A DNA stretch of 64,000 bases from Mycobacterium sp. URHD0025 (GTDB lineage Bacteria > Actinomycetota > Actinomycetes > Mycobacteriales > Mycobacteriaceae), in the NCBI RefSeq assembly GCF_000426065.1, contig NZ_AUEQ01000009.1, positions 186,001 through 250,000 on the forward strand, given 5' to 3'. The position numbers were made by a program, and so were the translations under genes. Positions 60,946-64,000 of this stretch are shown here, in pieces (the stretch's first letter is position 1; every line of letters starts with the position of its first letter). The notes beneath the pieces are model-generated. The model was not told the origin of the DNA. It was given only the letters and a program-made list of their open reading frames with translations, and made no database searches.

Positions 60946-60951
60946 TAGGCT
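60946..60951 (+). promoter_or_regulatory. -10 box TAGGCT, leaderless padR
   Basis: TAGGCT ends 6 nt before the ATG at 60958; a -35-like CTGACA lies 16 nt upstream. Confidence 0.6.
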
Positions 60952-60957
60952 GTCGGC

Positions 60958-61476
60958 ATGAGTCTGCGCATGGCGGCACTTGGTTTGTTGGCACAGCACC
61001 CCGGCAGTGGGTACGACCTGCTCAAACGGTTCGAGAAATCGATGGCGAACGTCTGGCCCGCCACCCAGAGCCAGCTTTACGGCGAGCTCAACAAATTGGC
61101 CGGAGCGAGCCTGATCGAGGTGTCGGCGATCGGCCCGCGCGGCCGCAAGGAGTACCGCATCACCGACGCCGGCCGCACCGAACTGCAGCACTGGATCGCC
61201 CATCCCTCCGACGATCCCCCCGAGCGCAGCGCCGCCTTGCTGCGGGTTTTCCTACTGGGCGAATTACCCCGCGACCAGGCACGCGAGCACCTCATGACAC
61301 TGGCCGCCCGCGCCGACGCCGAGATCGCGCGTCTCGAGGAACTCGATGCGTCGATCCCCTGGGCCGACACGGACGAGGACCTCTACGGGCACGCAGCCCT
61401 GGAGTACGGCCTGCGCTTGAACGCCATGCAGGCCGAGTGGGCACGCCGGCTCACGGAAACTCTCGACAACCGATAG
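60958..61476 (+). CDS. PadR-family regulator
   Basis: 172 aa. PadR winged helix: LRMAALGLLAQHPGSGYDLL (about residues 3-22), recognition region VWPATQSQLYGELNKL (about 32-47), wing GPRGRKEYRIT, then the C-terminal Vir_act_alpha_C dimerisation helices (ALLRVFLLGELPRDQAREHL). It likely represses itself and the divergent carotenoid oxygenase via the shared operator. Leaderless ATG. Confidence 0.9.
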   Translation: MSLRMAALGLLAQHPGSGYDLLKRFEKSMANVWPATQSQLYGELNKLAGASLIEVSAIGPRGRKEYRITDAGRTELQHWIAHPSDDPPERSAALLRVFLLGELPRDQAREHLMTLAARADAEIARLEELDASIPWADTDEDLYGHAALEYGLRLNAMQAEWARRLTETLDNR

Positions 61477-61480
61477 GTTC

Positions 61481-61490
61481 CGATATATCG
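61481..61490. promoter_or_regulatory. palindrome CGATATATCG before second PadR gene
   Basis: A 10-bp perfect palindrome 56 bp before the ATG at 61547, in the 70-bp gap between two padR genes. AT-rich palindromes of the type ATAT/CGATATATCG are recurrent PadR operators. It probably mediates autorepression. Confidence 0.5.
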
Positions 61491-61546
61491 TTGACGCATC
61501 GGCAGCGCGATCAGGCGCTCCTCAACGACAACGAAGGATTCATCCA

Positions 61547-62266
61547 ATGACCCACCCATTCAATTCACCAGGCGGCTTCGGTTTCGTACCTCTCGGACGC
61601 GAAGAAGCGCGCCTCATGTTCCACCAGGCCCGGGCCGCGCGCCGCGACATGCGCCACCAGATGCGCGCGCAGGCAGAAGCTGCCCGTGAGGGCGTCGACG
61701 CCACGTGCCAGACCGGATTCGGCTTCGACCCGCGCGGCGGGCGAGGACTCGGCTTCGGATTCGGGCCCGGTCCCCTCGGCGGCCCTCTCGGCGGACCGTT
61801 CGGCGGGCACCGCGGCCGTGGCGGGCGACGCGGACGGCGCGGCGATGTCCGTGCCGCCATCCTCACCCTGCTGACCGAACGGCCCATGCACGGCTATGAG
61901 ATGACGCAGGAGATCGCGGCCCGCAGCAACAACCTGTGGAAGCCCAGCCCCGGCTCGGTGTACCCGACGCTGCAGCTGCTGGTCGACGAGGGACTGATCG
62001 TCCCGACCGAATCCGAGGGCAGCAAGAAGACTTTCGAGCTGACCGAAGAGGGCCGGCAGGCCGCGGCCCAGATCGAGACCCCGCCGTGGGCGCAGATCGC
62101 CGACGACGCCGATCCCGGTGCCGTCAACCTGCATGCGGCCGTCACGCAGTTGATGGCTGCCGTCGGCCAGTCCGCCTATGCCGGCGGTGAGGAGCAGCGG
62201 CAACGCATCCTCGACGTCGTCAACAACGCCCGCCGCGAGATCTACCAGATCCTCGGCGAGGAGTAG
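61547..62266 (+). CDS. PadR-family regulator with long Gly/Arg-rich N-terminal extension
   Basis: 239 aa. The PadR wHTH begins only at about residue 98: RAAILTLLTERPMHGYEMTQ (about 103-122), then WKPSPGSVYPTLQLLVDEG and wing SEGSKKTFELTEEGR. It is preceded by a charged helix (residues 18-48, rich in Arg/Ala) and a low-complexity GFGFGPGPLGGPLGGPFGG and GRGGRRGRRGD stretch. The long basic linker could add non-specific DNA binding. Not obviously linked to the upstream carotenoid locus. Confidence 0.88.
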   Translation: MTHPFNSPGGFGFVPLGREEARLMFHQARAARRDMRHQMRAQAEAAREGVDATCQTGFGFDPRGGRGLGFGFGPGPLGGPLGGPFGGHRGRGGRRGRRGDVRAAILTLLTERPMHGYEMTQEIAARSNNLWKPSPGSVYPTLQLLVDEGLIVPTESEGSKKTFELTEEGRQAAAQIETPPWAQIADDADPGAVNLHAAVTQLMAAVGQSAYAGGEEQRQRILDVVNNARREIYQILGEE

Positions 62267-62273
62267 CAGCCCG

Positions 62274-62279
62274 TAGGCT
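62274..62279 (+). promoter_or_regulatory. -10 box TAGGCT, leaderless membrane-protein gene
   Basis: TAGGCT ends 6 nt before the GTG at 62286. Confidence 0.55.
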
Positions 62280-62285
62280 GCCCTC

Positions 62286-62969
62286 GTGAGCAGCCTCGTC
62301 ACAACCATCGCGCCGGCCGTCGTCGCAGTCCTGACCGCGGCCGGCGCGGTCATCGGACTCCAATTCCGCGATGTCGACGCCTACGAGCGTCGGCGCAATA
62401 TCTGGCAGTGGCTTCTGGTCCTGCTCGCCGCGGCCGCGACGTTGGGCGCGATCGGCTCGGCCTCCGGCGTGGGAAGCCTCATCGAGGCCACCATCATGGC
62501 GGTGGTCGGAGTGGCCGCCGTCGTCCTCGCGCACGTGCTGTGGCGCCGGCGTGTTCCCGATGCCGAGCCCCGCAACGTGGCGATCGCGACGGCCGCGGCC
62601 GCCTGCGCGGTCCTGGTCATCGTCGGCATGACCGCGCTGACCTACACCGGGAACAAGGGCTGCCGTCAGGTCGATCCGCTGGTGCAGACCAGTCGCGCGA
62701 GCTCGGGCGCGCTCATGCCCACGATCGAAGCCAACCAAGGGCCGACGGTGGGCGACTTCACCGACTGGGCCAAGATCATCCGCGAGCAGGCCGATCAGGT
62801 GACCGACGGCGAGGTCGCGGCGCACGCGCACCGACTGGGTGAGCTCGCCGGACAGATCGCCGATTCCGTCCGGAGTAACGACAAGGCCCAGCACGCGTTG
62901 CTCGGCAAGCAGTACTACGACGAGCTCGGGGCGATCCTGAAGAAGTGCCAGATCCAGGTGACCCGCTAG
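62286..62969 (+). CDS. membrane protein of unknown function
   Basis: 227 aa. Four N-terminal helices ([73 protein letters not shown]), then an extracytoplasmic helical domain with two Cys (KGCRQ...KKCQI) likely disulfide-bonded. No family recognised. GTG start set by the -10 box. Its TAG stop shares the palindrome CTAG with the glpK stop on the other strand. Confidence 0.8.
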   Translation: MSSLVTTIAPAVVAVLTAAGAVIGLQFRDVDAYERRRNIWQWLLVLLAAAATLGAIGSASGVGSLIEATIMAVVGVAAVVLAHVLWRRRVPDAEPRNVAIATAAAACAVLVIVGMTALTYTGNKGCRQVDPLVQTSRASSGALMPTIEANQGPTVGDFTDWAKIIREQADQVTDGEVAAHAHRLGELAGQIADSVRSNDKAQHALLGKQYYDELGAILKKCQIQVTR

Positions 62970-64000
62970 ATCTCCACCCAGTCCAGGGTGCGCGAAACAG
63001 CTTTGCGCCAACCGGCGTAACCGCCGGATCGCTGCTCGTCATCCCACTGCGCGCTCCACCGCTGGCCCTCCTGCCAATTGGCACGCAGGTCGTCTGCACC
63101 GTCCCAGAATCCGACGGCGAGCCCGGCCGCATAGGCCGCGCCCAGCGCAGTCGTCTCGGCCACCACGGGTTTGACCACGTCGACCCCCAGCACGTCGGCC
63201 TGGATCTGCATGCACAGCGCGTTGGCGGTGATACCGCCGTCGACTTTCAGAACCTCAAGGTGCACACCGGAATCGGCCTCCATGGCCTCCACCACGTCGC
63301 GGCTCTGATAGCAGATCGCCTCCAGCGTGGCGCGCGCCAGGTGGGCGTTGGTGTTGTACCGGGACAGCCCGACGATCACGCCTCTGGCGTCGGACCGCCA
63401 GTACGGCGCGAAGAGACCGGAGAACGCCGGCACGAAGTAGACGCCGCCGTTGTCGGCGACCTGTCTGGCCAGCGCCTCGCTCTGCGCCGCCCCGCTGATG
63501 ATGCCGAGCTGATCCCGCAGCCACTGCACGGCCGAGCCCGTCACCGCGATCGAGCCTTCAAGTGCGTAAACCGGTTTCGCGTCACCGAATTGGTAGCACA
63601 CCGTGGTGAGCAGTCCGTTTTCCGAACGCACGATCTTCTCGCCCGTGTTGAGCAACAGGAAATTGCCTGTGCCATAAGTGTTCTTGGCCTCGCCGGGTTC
63701 CAGACACACCTGGCCCACCATCGCGGCCTGCTGGTCGCCCAGGATTCCCGTCACCGGCACCTGCCCGGCCAGCGGGCCGTTGTCGCGGGTGACCCCGAAC
63801 GAGGCGGGGTATGACGACGGCTTGATCTCGGGCATCATCTGCCGCGGAATGGAGAAGAACGACAACAGTTCGTCGTCCCAGTCCAGCGTTTCCAGGTTCA
63901 TCAACATGGTGCGGCTGGCGTTGGTGACGTCGGTGACGTGCACGCCGCCGCGGTAACCACCGGTGAGATTCCAGGTCACCCATGTGTCGGACGTGCCGAA
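62966..64000 (-). CDS. glpK: glycerol kinase, 5' end outside window
   Basis: The C-terminal 344 codons of a FGGY kinase, Rv3696c orthologue, phosphorylating glycerol at C3. Seen: [12 protein letters not shown] at the cut edge, [13 protein letters not shown] (ATP-site Asp/Gln), [30 protein letters not shown] (FGGY signature 2) and [13 protein letters not shown]. Its stop codon overlaps the stop of the convergent membrane-protein gene. Confidence 0.96.
   Translation of the reverse strand, partial: FGTSDTWVTWNLTGGYRGGVHVTDVTNASRTMLMNLETLDWDDELLSFFSIPRQMMPEIKPSSYPASFGVTRDNGPLAGQVPVTGILGDQQAAMVGQVCLEPGEAKNTYGTGNFLLLNTGEKIVRSENGLLTTVCYQFGDAKPVYALEGSIAVTGSAVQWLRDQLGIISGAAQSEALARQVADNGGVYFVPAFSGLFAPYWRSDARGVIVGLSRYNTNAHLARATLEAICYQSRDVVEAMEADSGVHLEVLKVDGGITANALCMQIQADVLGVDVVKPVVAETTALGAAYAAGLAVGFWDGADDLRANWQEGQRWSAQWDDEQRSGGYAGWRKAVSRTLDWVEI

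Overview
The window is high-GC chromosomal DNA from a mycobacterium, most likely a rapidly growing Mycolicibacterium. From one end to the other, gene order follows the M. tuberculosis block Rv3646c (topA) to Rv3696c (glpK). The fast-grower assignment rests on an lfrR-lfrA-like efflux pair, a SigF-promoted manganese catalase and the lack of PE/PPE genes. I cannot name the species from sequence alone. Both edge genes are cut: topA lacks its 3' end and glpK its 5' end.

Layout. 1-7 kb: topA, an Rv3647c homologue, cspA, an MrfA-like helicase and the sensor protein Rv3651. 7-10.4 kb: an accessory patch with a 2OG-Fe(II) oxygenase, a decayed Asp/Glu (hydantoin-type) racemase, an NCS1 permease, a possible small membrane protein and a GntR remnant. 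10.3-14.9 kb: a seven-gene tad/flp pilus operon whose genes overlap. 14.9-16.6 kb: two structured RNAs flank an HAD phosphatase, a 6C/B11-type sRNA on the minus strand and an Ms1/MTS2823-type RNA on the plus strand. 16.6-30 kb: a degenerate Fic-like protein, acs (the dpp operon seen here in M. tuberculosis is absent), a secreted protease, ephE with an internal 33-bp tandem repeat, marP, a NUDIX hydrolase, a thioredoxin-like protein, nth, crp, an MBL hydrolase, RidA and the paired Get3/ArsA-like ATPases.

30-35.4 kb: an inserted minus-strand cluster (PucR regulator, PLP decarboxylase, APC permease, cytosolic beta-lactamase-fold hydrolase) between the ArsA-like genes and whiB4. 35.5-41.2 kb: whiB4, ponA2, a phosphoesterase, a cysteine desulfhydrase/synthase and tRNA-Pro. 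41.2-46.9 kb: a Ser/Thr kinase with a His/Gly tail, small metabolic genes, and a Mn-catalase plus a small acidic protein, each with a SigF-like promoter. 46.9-53.9 kb: the MoxR2/DUF58/DUF4129/DUF4350 operon with SpoIIM-like and RDD membrane proteins. 53.9-64 kb: lfrRA, small enzymes and regulators, a Na+/H+ antiporter, a carotenoid oxygenase divergent from a PadR regulator, a second PadR, a membrane protein and glpK.

Two genome-wide habits stand out. Many genes have a TANNNT -10 box 6-7 nt before the start codon, which is the signature of leaderless mRNAs. Several gene ends carry long near-perfect palindromes, three of which share a gagcagac(g/a) core.
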